From positions 52,820,001 through 52,884,000 of the forward strand of contig NC_068915.1 in the NCBI RefSeq assembly GCF_023091745.1: 64,000 nucleotides of DNA. The letters run 5' to 3'. Below are positions 1 to 8,695 of this stretch, one piece after another (the stretch's first letter is position 1; each line of letters begins with the position of its first letter). Position numbers and translations under genes: made by a program. This DNA comes from Budorcas taxicolor (lineage: Eukaryota; Chordata; Mammalia; Artiodactyla; Bovidae). The notes under the pieces are model-generated. The model worked only from the letters and a program-made list of their open reading frames with translations. It was not told the DNA's origin and did no database searches.

Positions 1-318
1 GCCCAGGTCTCATCCAGCACACTGGAATCCGACAAGAGCTCTGAGCTCTGAATCACATCTACTTTTATACAGATGGTTCTTTGTTTTTGTAACAGTATAG
101 CTGATTGGTTAAACCATACACACGTGTTGGACTTTTAAACCTCGCATCCCTATCTGGATTGGCTCGGGTCTGGTGCGGGCGGGGGGCTACGGGGATTTTT
201 CTGATTGGTCGAGCTACACTGCCTGTGGGAGTTTCCAGTGCCTCAGCCTTCCTAGATACTAAACCTCAGGCCTAGCCTGCCCCTTAGAGCCTGTCCTGGC
301 TCCAGTTTGGTCCTAACA
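1..318 (-). mobile_element. Endogenous retrovirus LTR, partial (cut by window edge)
   Basis: Read on the minus strand, the element starts at 318 with TGTTAGGA, as expected for a retroviral LTR (TG start). It then shows three CCAAT boxes (ATTGG on the plus strand at 204-208, 158-162 and 104-108) and a TATAAAAG-type TATA box at about 61-69. The order and spacing fit a U3 promoter followed by R/U5, which runs off the window at position 1. It interrupts a BovB LINE: the base after 318 resumes BovB sequence exactly (TTGGCATTGCCC). Whether it is a solo LTR or the edge of a longer provirus lies outside the window. The family is unnamed; the CCAAT/TATA layout is most like class I (gamma-type) ERVs, which is inference. 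Confidence 0.7.
61..208 (-). promoter_or_regulatory. LTR U3 promoter: three CCAAT boxes and a TATA box
   Basis: On the minus strand, CCAAT motifs occur at 208-204, 162-158 and 108-104, followed 35-45 bases later by a TATAAAAG motif at 69-61. This is a canonical RNA polymerase II promoter layout within an LTR and would fire toward position 1, out of the window. The U3 part around 120-210 is the most GC- and CpG-rich stretch in this AT-rich window. Activity cannot be judged from sequence. Confidence 0.55.
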
Positions 319-527
319 TTGGCATTGCCCTTCTTTGTGATTGAAATGAAAACTGATCTTTTCCAGTCCTATTGCCACTATTGAGTTTTCCAAGTTTGCT
401 GACATATTGAGTGCAGCACTTTACGAGCATTGTCTTTTAGGATTTTAAATAGCTTAGCTGGATTCCATAAACTCCACTAGCTTTGTTTGTAGTAATGCTT
501 CCTAAGGCCCACTTGACTTCACATTCT

Positions 528-791
528 GCTGCTGCTACTAAGTCGTCTCCGACTCTGTGTAACCCCATAGACGGCAGCCCACCAGGCTCCCCTGTCCGTG
601 GGATTCTCCAGGCAAGAACACTGGAGTGGGTTGCCATTTCCTTTTCCAATGCATGAAAGTGAAAAGTGAAGGTGAAGTCGCTCAGTCATGTCTGACCCTC
701 AGCGACCCATGGACTGCAGCCTTCCAGTCTCCTCCGTCCATGGCATTTTCCAGGCAAGAGTACTGGAGTGGGTTGCCATTGCCTTCTCTGA
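528..791 (-). mobile_element. BovA2 SINE in BovB
   Basis: The element reads on the minus strand as two tandem Bov-A units, separated by the usual AAGTGAAAGTG-like linker (seen here at about 655-675) and ending in the AGC-rich tail (TGCTGCTGCTACTAAGTCG at 527-545 on the plus strand). It is flanked by a 12-base duplication of BovB sequence, ACTTCACATTCT at 516-527 and ACTTCACACTCT at 792-803 (one mismatch). It therefore jumped into the BovB after that copy was in place. Confidence 0.9.
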
Positions 792-893
792 ACTTCACAC
801 TCTAGGGCCAGATTATTATGGTTATCCAGATGTTTAAGACTTTTTGGTATAGTTCTCTGTATTCTTGCCACTTCTTAATCTCTTCTGCTTCTG

Positions 894-1112
894 TTATGTC
901 CTTACCTTTTTGTCCTTTATCATGCCAATCCTTGCATGAAATGTTCCCATGATATCTTCAATTTTCTTAAAGAGATCTCTAGGCTCTCCCATTCTATTGT
1001 TTTCTTCTATCTGTTTACATTGTTCATTTAAAAAGATCTTATCTCTTCTTGCTCTTCTCCGGAACTCTTCATTCAGTTGTATATATGTTTTCCTTTCCCC
1101 CTTGCCTTTCAC
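894..1112 (-). pseudogene. BovB ORF2 remnant, endonuclease-RT linker
   Basis: This 72-residue open stretch on the minus strand matches the linker of the BovB polyprotein between the endonuclease and the reverse transcriptase. It has the Lys/Arg/Glu-rich helical character typical of the region and the recognisable blocks RRDKIFLNEQCKQIEENN and GEPRDLFKKI. The same linker can be seen in the copies at 5363-5647 and 26103-26429, which supports the call. It is isolated by stops and frameshifts from the endonuclease and RT parts of the same element. It is a broken fragment and not an independent gene. Confidence 0.6.
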
Positions 1113-1929
1113 CTCTCTTCTCAGCTATCTGAAATGCCTCCTCAGATAACTTTGCCTTCTTGCATTTATTTTTCTTGGGGATGATTCTAGTCACTGCCCC
1201 CTGTTCAATGTAATTAACCTCTATCCATAGTTCTTCTGGTACTGTCTGCTAGATCTAATCCCTTAAATCTATTTGTTGCCTCCACTGTATAATCATAAAG
1301 GATTTTATTTAAGTCATACCTGAATGGCTGAGTGGTTTTCCCTACTTTGTTCAATTTAAGCATGAATTTTGTAATAAAGAGCTCATGATCTGAGCCACAG
1401 TCAGCTCCAGGTCTTGTTTTTGCTAACTATATAAAGCTTCTCCATCTTCGGCTACAAACAATATAATCAATCTGATTTCTGCTCATCTGACATCTGGTGA
1501 TGTCCATGTGTAGAGTCATCTCTTGCATTGTTGGGAAAGGGTGTTATGACAAGTGTGTTCTCTTGACAAAACTCATGTTATCCTCTGCCCTGCTTCATTT
1601 TGTATTCCAAGGCAACCTTGCCTATTACTCCGGGTATCTATTTACTTTCTATTTTGTATTTGAATTCCCTATGATGAAAATGGCAGTTTGTTTTGGTCTT
1701 AGATCTAGGAGATCTTGTAGGTTTTCACAGAACCTTTCAGCTTCTTTGGCCTTAGTGGTTGAGGCACAAACTTGGATTAGTGTTATGTTGGATTGTTTGC
1801 CTTGGAAATGAACTGATATCATCCTGTCATTTATGAGACTGCACCCAAGTACTGCATTTCAGATTCTTCTGTTGACTCTGAGGGTTACTCCATTTCTTCT
1901 AAGGGATTTTTGCCCACAGTAGCAGATAT

Positions 1930-2127
1930 GTGTGTGTTAGTCACTCAGTCATGTCCAATTCTTTGCAACCCTATGGACTCTAGCCTGATAGGCTTCTTGG
2001 TCCATGGGATTCTCCAGGCAAGAAAACTGGAGTGGGTTGCCATTTCCTTCTCCAGGCAATCTTCCCAACCCAGGGATCTAACCTGGGTCTCCAATATTGC
2101 AGACAGATTCTTCACACTCTGAGCCAG
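1930..2127 (-). mobile_element. Bov-tA SINE in BovB
   Basis: This is a minus-strand Bov-tA type SINE. The Bov-A part is recognisable by TCCATGGGATTCTCCAGGCA near 2002-2021, and the tRNA-Glu-derived head lies toward 2127. A candidate 9-base target duplication flanks it: AGCAGATAT at 1921-1929 and AGCAAATAT at 2128-2136. It splits the BovB endonuclease region, which continues on both sides. Confidence 0.87.
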
Positions 2128-2650
2128 AGCAAATATAATGGTCCTATAAATTAAATGCACTCGTTCCTGTCCATTTCAGTTCATTGATTCCTAAGATGTC
2201 AATGTTCACTCTTTCTATCTCCTGCTTGATCATGTCCAATTCACCTGGATACATGGACCTAAGATTCCAGGTTCTTATGCAATATTGTTCTTAAGAGAAT
2301 TGGGCTTTAGTTTCACCACCAGACACATCCACAGTTGAGCATCATTTCTGCTTTGGCCCAGCCGCTTCATTCTTTCTAGAGCTATTTCTCCTCTCCATCC
2401 CAGTAGCATATTGGACACTTGATATGGGGGGTTCATTTTATGGCATTATTTCCTTTTGCCTTTAATAGTGTTCAAGGGGTTCTCATGGCAAGAATACTAG
2501 AGTGGTTTGCCATTCCTTCCTCCAGTGGACCATGTTTGTCAGAACTCTTCACTATGACCCATCCATCTTGTGGCCCAGCATGGCATAGCTCATAGTTTTT
2601 TTGAGTTACACAAGATCCTTTGTCATGTCAAGGCTGTGATCCATGAAGCC

Positions 2651-4117
2651 GAAGAAGTAGAGAAAAAAGTATTTCAAAAAAGCAAACGGCTGGCATATAG
2701 AATGACCTTAAAAGACAGCTAAAGAAGAGAAGAAGGAAATATTTGTTGAGTTGGTAAGAAGAAGGTGACAACAGAACCTCAGAAAAGAAGTTTTAGTTGA
2801 TTGGTGGGAATAGAAATCAGATTAGAGAGAGTAAAGTTTGGACAGGACTCAAGAATAATTAAAACAATTTATAGATTTTTCTTTCCTTAGTTTTTTTTTG
2901 AGATGTAGTTTAGAATAATGAATACTATCTAAAAGTAATGTAGTTTAAAATCTGTTTTATTAATGAAGGCAAAAATGGTCATCTGTACATATATAGACAC
3001 ATAGGTAAGGACAGCCTGAGGCAATAAGAATTATCAAGTTGAGAGGAAGCGATTAATGATGGTGAATAAAGCAGAGCTGATGCAGAGTCCTTGAGGAAAA
3101 AAAAGGCCTGGCGCCCAAACCACAAAATAAAGTATCGGCCTGTGAGAAGAGAGACTCTTCTTTCATTGTAACAGGAAGGACAATGAAAGGAAGGACAATT
3201 TAATTACTGATTCAATTTTCTGTGCCGATCCCTGGACAAGAAGATGAGGTATTTCCTATCGACTATTTTTCTTCCCCTCAGTGGAGACTAACATAATGTC
3301 ATTGCCTAAGAGTTAGAGAATAAAGAGCTAGAATTTAAGAAAGAGAAAAGACAGTCATCACCTTGAAATCTGAAAAATGATTTTACTGGGCAAAACAGGA
3401 ATTTATGTATGTTGAAAGATTAGTTGATCTCTATGTTTTAAAGCAAATTTAAACTTAAATATAAAATGAACTAATTAGTCCAGTTTTATGATGTTTGCTA
3501 TCATGTCCAGTTGCTTGGGTTGATGCACGGAGAATGTAAGTAGATAAAATGGTTAGTTCTATATGTTTTCAGATTTGCCAGGTCAAAATAGTACAATAAG
3601 TGACTTGAGAGGAATGAGTGAGGAATGAGAGCAGCTTGCAAAAGACTGTTTGTCATAATGAGTTTGGAAAATAAAATTATGGTATCAATTACTTAAAAAA
3701 AGAGACATTAAATGTTCTAATTAAAGAGTAAATCAATGGCTAATAAAACAAATTTAAGTTAGTCATATATTTTATTTTATAAAACAATATTGAATGAATA
3801 CCTGGTTACTTTTAATGTAGCAGTAAAGTTTTTACTTAAACTCAATCTTAGAAACAGTTAACAAAAAAATTATTAGTATTTTCCCTATCCTGGAATGCTT
3901 ACTCATTTTTTTTTCTCCAAAATTATCATAGTTGTTGATTAATATTGAATTTCCATTGCTGATGCTGTTTGTCTAAACTAGCAACTGAGTCGCAGCAGTA
4001 AAGAAGCTGAGAGGGATATAAAACATGGCTTCATTTAAACCAACTGAACTGAGTTTATACATCTATGAATACAAAGTAGATGAGAAATAAATATTTTTAA
4101 TGAGTTAACTAATAGTG
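2651..4117. other. Non-repetitive AT-rich stretch, nothing recognised
   Basis: Between the 5' end of the first BovB and the poly-T run at 4118 I recognise no gene, RNA or dispersed repeat. The sequence is AT-rich and has no long open frame. Ancient diverged repeats below what can be seen by eye remain possible. Confidence 0.5.
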
Positions 4118-4290
4118 TTTTTTTTTTTTTTTTTTTTTTTTTTGCTTTTTTTGCATTTCTTTTTCATGGGGATGGTCTTGATCCTTGTCTCCTGTACAAT
4201 GTCGCGAACCTCAATCCATAGTTCATCAGGCATTCTATCTATCAGATCTAGTCCCTTAAATCTATTTTTCACTTTCACTGTATAATCTTA
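4118..4290 (-). mobile_element. Short BovB fragment with its own poly(A), minus strand
   Basis: A run of 26 T (4118-4143) precedes about 145 bases of antisense BovB from the endonuclease-RT linker. In the sense direction this fragment ends at the internal A-rich site GCAAAAAAGC (the same site is intact in the neighbouring copy near 5442-5452) and passes straight into a poly(A) tail. BovB elements normally end in a short ACTGA-type repeat, not in poly(A). The fragment therefore looks like an internally primed or prematurely polyadenylated copy. It abuts the plus-strand BovB at 4301 through a repeated CACTGTATAA (4276-4285 and 4291-4300). Confidence 0.65.
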
Positions 4291-4552
4291 CACTGTATAA
4301 ACTTCAGTAATCTTGCCTTGAGAATCTCACAAACAGTATGAAAATGAAAAATGATAGGATACTGAAAGAGGAATTCCCCAGGTCGGTAGGTGCCCAATAT
4401 ACTACTGGAAATCAGTGGAGAAATAACTCCAGAAAGAATGAAGGGATGGAACCAAAGCAAAAACAATACCAGTTGTGGATGTGACTGGTGATAGAAGCAA
4501 AGTCTGATGCTGTAAAGAGCAATATTGCATAGGAACCTGGAATGTCAGGTCC

Positions 4553-4999
4553 ATGAATCAAGACAAATTAGAAGCAGTCAAGCAAGAGATGGCAAGAGTC
4601 AACATCAACATTCTAGGAATCAGAAAACTAAAATGGACTGGAATGGGTGAATTTAACTCAGATGACCATTATATCTACTATTATGGGCAGGAACCCCTTA
4701 GAAGAAATGGAGTAGCCATCGTGGTCAACAAAAGAGTCCGAAATGCAGTACTTGGATGCAATCTCAAAAACGACAGAATGATCTCTGTTCGTTTCCAACG
4801 CAAACCACTCAATATCACAGTAATACAAGTCTATGCCCCAACCAGTAACAAACAAGCTGAAGTTGAACAGTTCTATGAAGACTTACAAGACCTTTTAGAA
4901 ATAACACCCAGAAAAAGATGTCCTTTTCATTATAGGGGAGTGGAAAGCAAAAGTAGGAAGTCAAGAAACATCTGGAGTGACAGGCAAATTTGGCCTTAG
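4553..4999 (+). pseudogene. BovB ORF2 remnant, AP-type endonuclease domain
   Basis: The 148-residue frame matches the N-terminal apurinic/apyrimidinic-type endonuclease of BovB ORF2, the nuclease that nicks target DNA for target-primed reverse transcription. Recognisable blocks are the strand around residue 21 (INILGI), the block VIQVYAPTSNK (about residues 90-100) and QFYEDLQDLLE (about 106-116). In the less damaged copy at 42883-43179 the first block reads LGISEL, whereas here it reads LGIRKL, so the conserved catalytic Glu is Lys. A one-base gain near 4911-4915 (an A-rich run) shifts the frame, so the conserved GDWN block is lost and the tail from residue about 118 is out-of-frame. It is a dead remnant. 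Confidence 0.8.
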
Positions 5000-5362
5000 A
5001 GTACGGAATGAATCAGGGCAAAGACTCATAGAGTTTTGCCAAGAAAATGCACTGGTCATAGCAAACACCCTCTTCCAACAACACAAGAGAAGACTCTACA
5101 CATGGACATCACCAGATGGTCAACACTGAAATCAGACTGATTATATTCTTTGCAGTCAAAGATGGAGAAGCACTATACAGTCAGCAAAAACAAAACCAGG
5201 AGCTGACTGTGGCTCAGCTCATGAACTCCTTATTGCCAATTTCAGACTTAAATTGAAGAAAGTAGGGAAAACCACTAGACCATTCAGATATGACCTAAAT
5301 CAAATCCCTTATGATTATACAGTGGAAGTGAGAAATAGATTTAAGGGACTAGATCTGATAGA

Positions 5363-5647
5363 GTGCCTAATGAACTATATACTGAGGTTCGTGACATTGT
5401 ACAGGAGACAGGAATAAAGACCATCCCCATGGGAAAGAAATGCAAAAAAGCAAAATGGTTGTCTGGGGAGTCCTTACAAATAGCTGTGAAAAGAAGAGAA
5501 GTGAAAAGCAAGGGAGAAAAGGAAAGATACAAGCATCTGAATGAAAAGTCCCAAAGAATAGCAAGAAGACATAAGAAAGTCTTCCTCAGCGATCAGTGCA
5601 AAGAAAAGAGGAAAAGAACAGAATGGGAAAGACTAGAGATCTCTTAA
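5363..5647 (+). pseudogene. BovB ORF2 remnant, basic linker
   Basis: This 94-residue frame covers the region between endonuclease and reverse transcriptase of the same BovB. It is very rich in Lys, Arg and Glu (for example KKCKKAKWLSG and KRREVKSKGEKERYKHLNEKS), consistent with a helical, nucleic-acid-binding linker. The frame ends at 5647 after a local indel; the sequence continues in another frame (5596-5790) into the reverse transcriptase. The Met used by the frame is internal to the original ORF, so it is not a true start. Confidence 0.7.
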
Positions 5648-5809
5648 AGAAAATTATAGATGCCAAGGGAACATTTCCTGCAAAGATGGGCTTGATAAAG
5701 GACAGAAATGGTATGGACCTAACAGAAGCAGAAGATATTAAGAGGTGGCAAGAATACACAGAAGAACGGGACAAAAAAAGATCTTCATGACCCAGATAAT
5801 CATGATGGT

Positions 5810-6835
5810 GTGATCACTCACCTAGAGCCAGACATCCTGGAATGTGAAGTCAAGTGGGCCTTAGAAAGCATCACTATGAACAAAGCTAGTGGAGGTGATA
5901 GAATTCCAGTGGAACTATTTCAAATCTTGAAAGATGATGCTGTGATAGTGCTGCACTCAATATGCCAGCAAATTTGGACAACTCAGCAGTGGCCACAGGA
6001 CTGGAAAAGGTCAGTTTTCATTCCAATCCCAAAGGAAGGCAATGCCAAAGAATGCTCAAACCACCGCACAACTGCATTCATCTCACACGCTAGTAAAGTA
6101 ATGCTCAAAATTCTCCAAGCCAGGCTTCAGCAATACATGAACAGTGAATTTCCAGATATTCAAGCTGGTTTTAGAAAAGGCAGAGGAACCAGAGATCAAA
6201 TTGGCAACATCTGCTGGATCATGGAAAAAGCAAGAGAGTTCCAGGAAAATATCTATTTCTGCTTTATTGACTATGCCAAAGCTGTTGACTGTGTGGATCA
6301 CAATAAACTGTGGAAAATTCTGAAAGAGATGGGAATACCAGACCACCTGATCTGCCTCTTGAGACACCTATATGCAGGTCAGGAAGCAACAGTTAGAACT
6401 GGACATGGAACAACAGACTGCTTCCAAATAGGAAAAGGAGTGTGTCAAGACTGTATATTGTCACCCTGCTTATTTAACTTATATGCAGAGTACATCACGA
6501 GAAACGCTGGGCTGGAAGAAGCACAAGCTGGGATCAAGATTGCCGGGAGACATATCAATAACCTCAGATATGCAGATGACACCACCCTTATGGCAGAAAG
6601 TGAAGAGGAACTAAAAAGCCTCTTGATGAAAGTGAAAGAGGAGAGGGAAAAAATTGGCTTAAAGCTCAACATTCTGAAAACGAAGACCATGGCATCTGGT
6701 CTCATCACTTCATGGGAAATAGATGGGGAAACAGTGGAAACAGTGTCAGACTTTATTTTTGGGGGCTCCAAAATCACTGCAGATGGTGACTGCAGCCATG
6801 AAATTACAAGACACTCCTTGGAAGGAAAGTTATGA
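5810..6835 (+). pseudogene. BovB reverse transcriptase remnant (longest open frame in window)
   Basis: This 341-residue frame is the reverse-transcriptase domain of BovB ORF2, which copies element RNA at the nicked target. Motif A is FIDYAKAVD with the metal-binding Asp at residue 154. Motif C is YADD at residues 254-257, with both catalytic Asp retained. Motif B, normally KGVRQGCILSP as seen at 40989-41417 and 54957-55322, reads KGVCQDCILSP here: the conserved Arg is Cys and the Gly after Gln is Asp, which should impair dNTP/template handling (inference). The frame breaks at 6835 in the thumb region, and the matching sequence continues in another frame (7006-7323). The Met at 5810 is internal to the ancestral ORF. 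There is no host gene context. It is an inactive relic with a long open frame. Confidence 0.85.
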
Positions 6836-7005
6836 CCAACCTACATAGCATATTGAAAAACAGAGACATTACTTTACCAACAAAGGTCCTTCTAGTCAAG
6901 GCTATGGTTTTTCCAGTAGTCATGTATGGATGTGAGAGTTGGACTGTGAAGAAGGCTGAGTGCTGAAGAATTGATGCTTTTGAACTGTAGTGTTGGAGAA
7001 GACTC

Positions 7006-7323
7006 TTGAGAGTCTCTTGGACTGCAAGGAGATCCAACCAGTCCATTCTAAAGGAGATCAGTCCTGGGTGTTCTTTGGAAGAAATGATGCTAAAGCTGAA
7101 ACTCCAGTACTTTGGCCACCTCATGCGAAGAGTTGACTCATTGGAAAAGACTCTGATGCTGGGAGGAATTGGGGGCAGGAGGAGAAGGGGACAACAGAGG
7201 ATGAGATGGCTGGATGGCATCACTGACTCGATGGACGTGAGTTTGGGTGAACTCCAGGAGTTGGTGATGGACAGGGAGGCCTGGTGTGCTGCAGTTCATG
7301 GGGCTGCAAAAAGTCGGACATGA
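7006..7323 (+). pseudogene. BovB ORF2 remnant, C-terminal region
   Basis: The 105-residue frame matches the C-terminal end of BovB ORF2. It contains LKLQYFGHLMRRVDSLEKTL, then a strongly basic patch GGRRRRGQQRMRWLDGI (about residues 55-71) and the terminal block LVMDREAWCAAVHG. The basic patch is plausibly a nucleic-acid contact. The frame ends at the element's 3' terminal sequence, 24 bases before the element boundary. Antisense versions of the same protein end can be seen at 21921-22250 and elsewhere. It is separated from the RT frame by a frameshift. Confidence 0.75.
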
Positions 7324-8574
7324 CTGAGCGACTGAACTGAACTGAACAGTAGTTCAGTCTTCAGGAGAGCTGCTTCAATATACGCATGGTAAAATGTGTC
7401 TTTGTGATGGGAATTAGCCATTCTTTAGCTTCTGCACTGACTGAAACAACATCAGGGCATCCTGGGAACTGGGAGCTTTGCATATATCTGTTGTCACCAC
7501 TCTTCACATGGCCAATCCTGTGCCAATGGCAGGTAAAGAAAGTAAAGAGGTTTTATCAAATGACTTCAAGGAGACTTTTCTATGACAAGTGAGTAACGGA
7601 GCAAAGGAAGGAGAAATCTTCAACAAAAACACTGTAAATAAGAGTAAGTATAAAACACTACTATGGTGACTCGTAGATAAAACTGATAGATATTTTGAAG
7701 CGAATTAATTTCTAGATATAAAATAGGTTGGAGGTTTTGCCATATTGTCTCAATTTTTTAAAAGTGGAATGTTCTAATTTAAAATTATCTCCTGATGAAG
7801 ATATAAACATATGAGTCATATAAAAAGTGAAATGTATTTTTTAGGGCAGTCTTCGTTAACTTTTAGTTTATTACATTAAAATCAAGAAGTAGTGGAATAC
7901 TGTCTTCACAAAGAATAAATCAAACCCAAACCAAAACAAGAATATTATTTGGCCATGAGATAGGCTTTTAACCATCCACTTCATTATTTCCTCAATCTCT
8001 GTGTTTTTGTGAGTCTGTGGGTACAATTCCTTCTGTGGAGTCTAGAACCTATTCACAGGTGACTTCTAAAATAAATATTTCTGATCTTGACAGGATACTG
8101 CATACTGCCTTGACTTTGAAAACTTAATAGTAAATTTATAACCCAGGTAAGAAAATAGAATACATCAACTTAATGTTTCCACTCCAGTTTACCACTTTAC
8201 AACTCAAATCTTTCTTAACATTTTTGCAGTTGTGCAGTTTCAAAACCTGTGGTAGAAATAAAGATAGGTTTTATTTAAATTTTACTTTTTAATCATCAAT
8301 CCTCTTCCAACATTTTAAAATGTCCTACACTTATGTCTCTTTAGGAAAAAATGATTATTTCTAATCATAGCATTACACACGTGGGAACAGATATAAAGAG
8401 ATAAGAATTTCTCAAGGTCATTGGCAGATGTATGATTAAGTGACAGCAAGCAACCACTGAATACAGAACATTAGACAGATGTGCAAACTGTAAAGAATAT
8501 GAACATTTGCAAATTTAAACAAAAAGTGACTTTAAAAATCATTGTTTGCTAGTGAGAAAATAAAAGAAGCGCAT

Positions 8575-8695
8575 TTTACATAAACTTAACATAAATATAA
8601 GTATAATATTTAATATAAACAAAAGTATATTATAAATATATTTACTTAACAATATAATATTTACTATAAATAAATATAAATGTGTATCATCTGAT
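8575..8695. repeat. AT-rich low-complexity tract
   Basis: The sequence is almost entirely A and T with irregular ATAAATATAA-like words, for example around 8585-8680. No unit is regular enough to call a microsatellite. Confidence 0.6.

Larger units (their letters stand above)
319..2650 (-). mobile_element. BovB LINE (RTE clade), minus strand, split by an LTR and two SINEs
   Basis: The minus strand carries the reverse-transcriptase N-terminal part (437-520 region, residues such as WALGSITTNKASG), the linker (894-1112) and the endonuclease part (about 1200-2300), in the antisense order expected. The 5' end is reached near 2650. The 3' half is cut off by the ERV LTR at 1-318. A BovA2 SINE (528-791) and a Bov-tA SINE (1930-2127) are inserted inside it with duplicated target sites. 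Frames are broken by many substitutions and indels, so it codes for nothing intact. Its heavy decay suggests one of the older BovB copies here. Confidence 0.88.
4301..7347 (+). mobile_element. BovB LINE (RTE clade), nearly full length, plus strand
   Basis: This 3.05-kb copy starts within the 5' leader (ACTTCAGTAATCTTGCC at 4301) and runs through endonuclease (about 4540-5130), linker (5160-5800), reverse transcriptase (5810-6830) and C-terminal region (6850-7323) to the diagnostic 3' end GACTGAGCGACTGAACTGAA at about 7323-7342. It is the best-preserved BovB in the window but is frameshifted several times and has lost catalytic residues, so it is not autonomous. No convincing target-site duplication was found. 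Confidence 0.93.

Noticed and set aside
4118..4300. Twin-priming explanation for the inverted BovB piece beside the sense BovB
   Set aside because: The inverted piece derives from a region downstream of the sense copy's start, so it cannot be the inverted 5' part of the same insertion.
6083..6367. Minus-strand 94-codon frame antisense to the BovB RT, with near-identical frames at 25433-25717 (+) and 54981-55268 (-)
   Set aside because: The frames recur only because they are the antisense of the conserved RT coding sequence in each BovB copy. There is no independent coding evidence.
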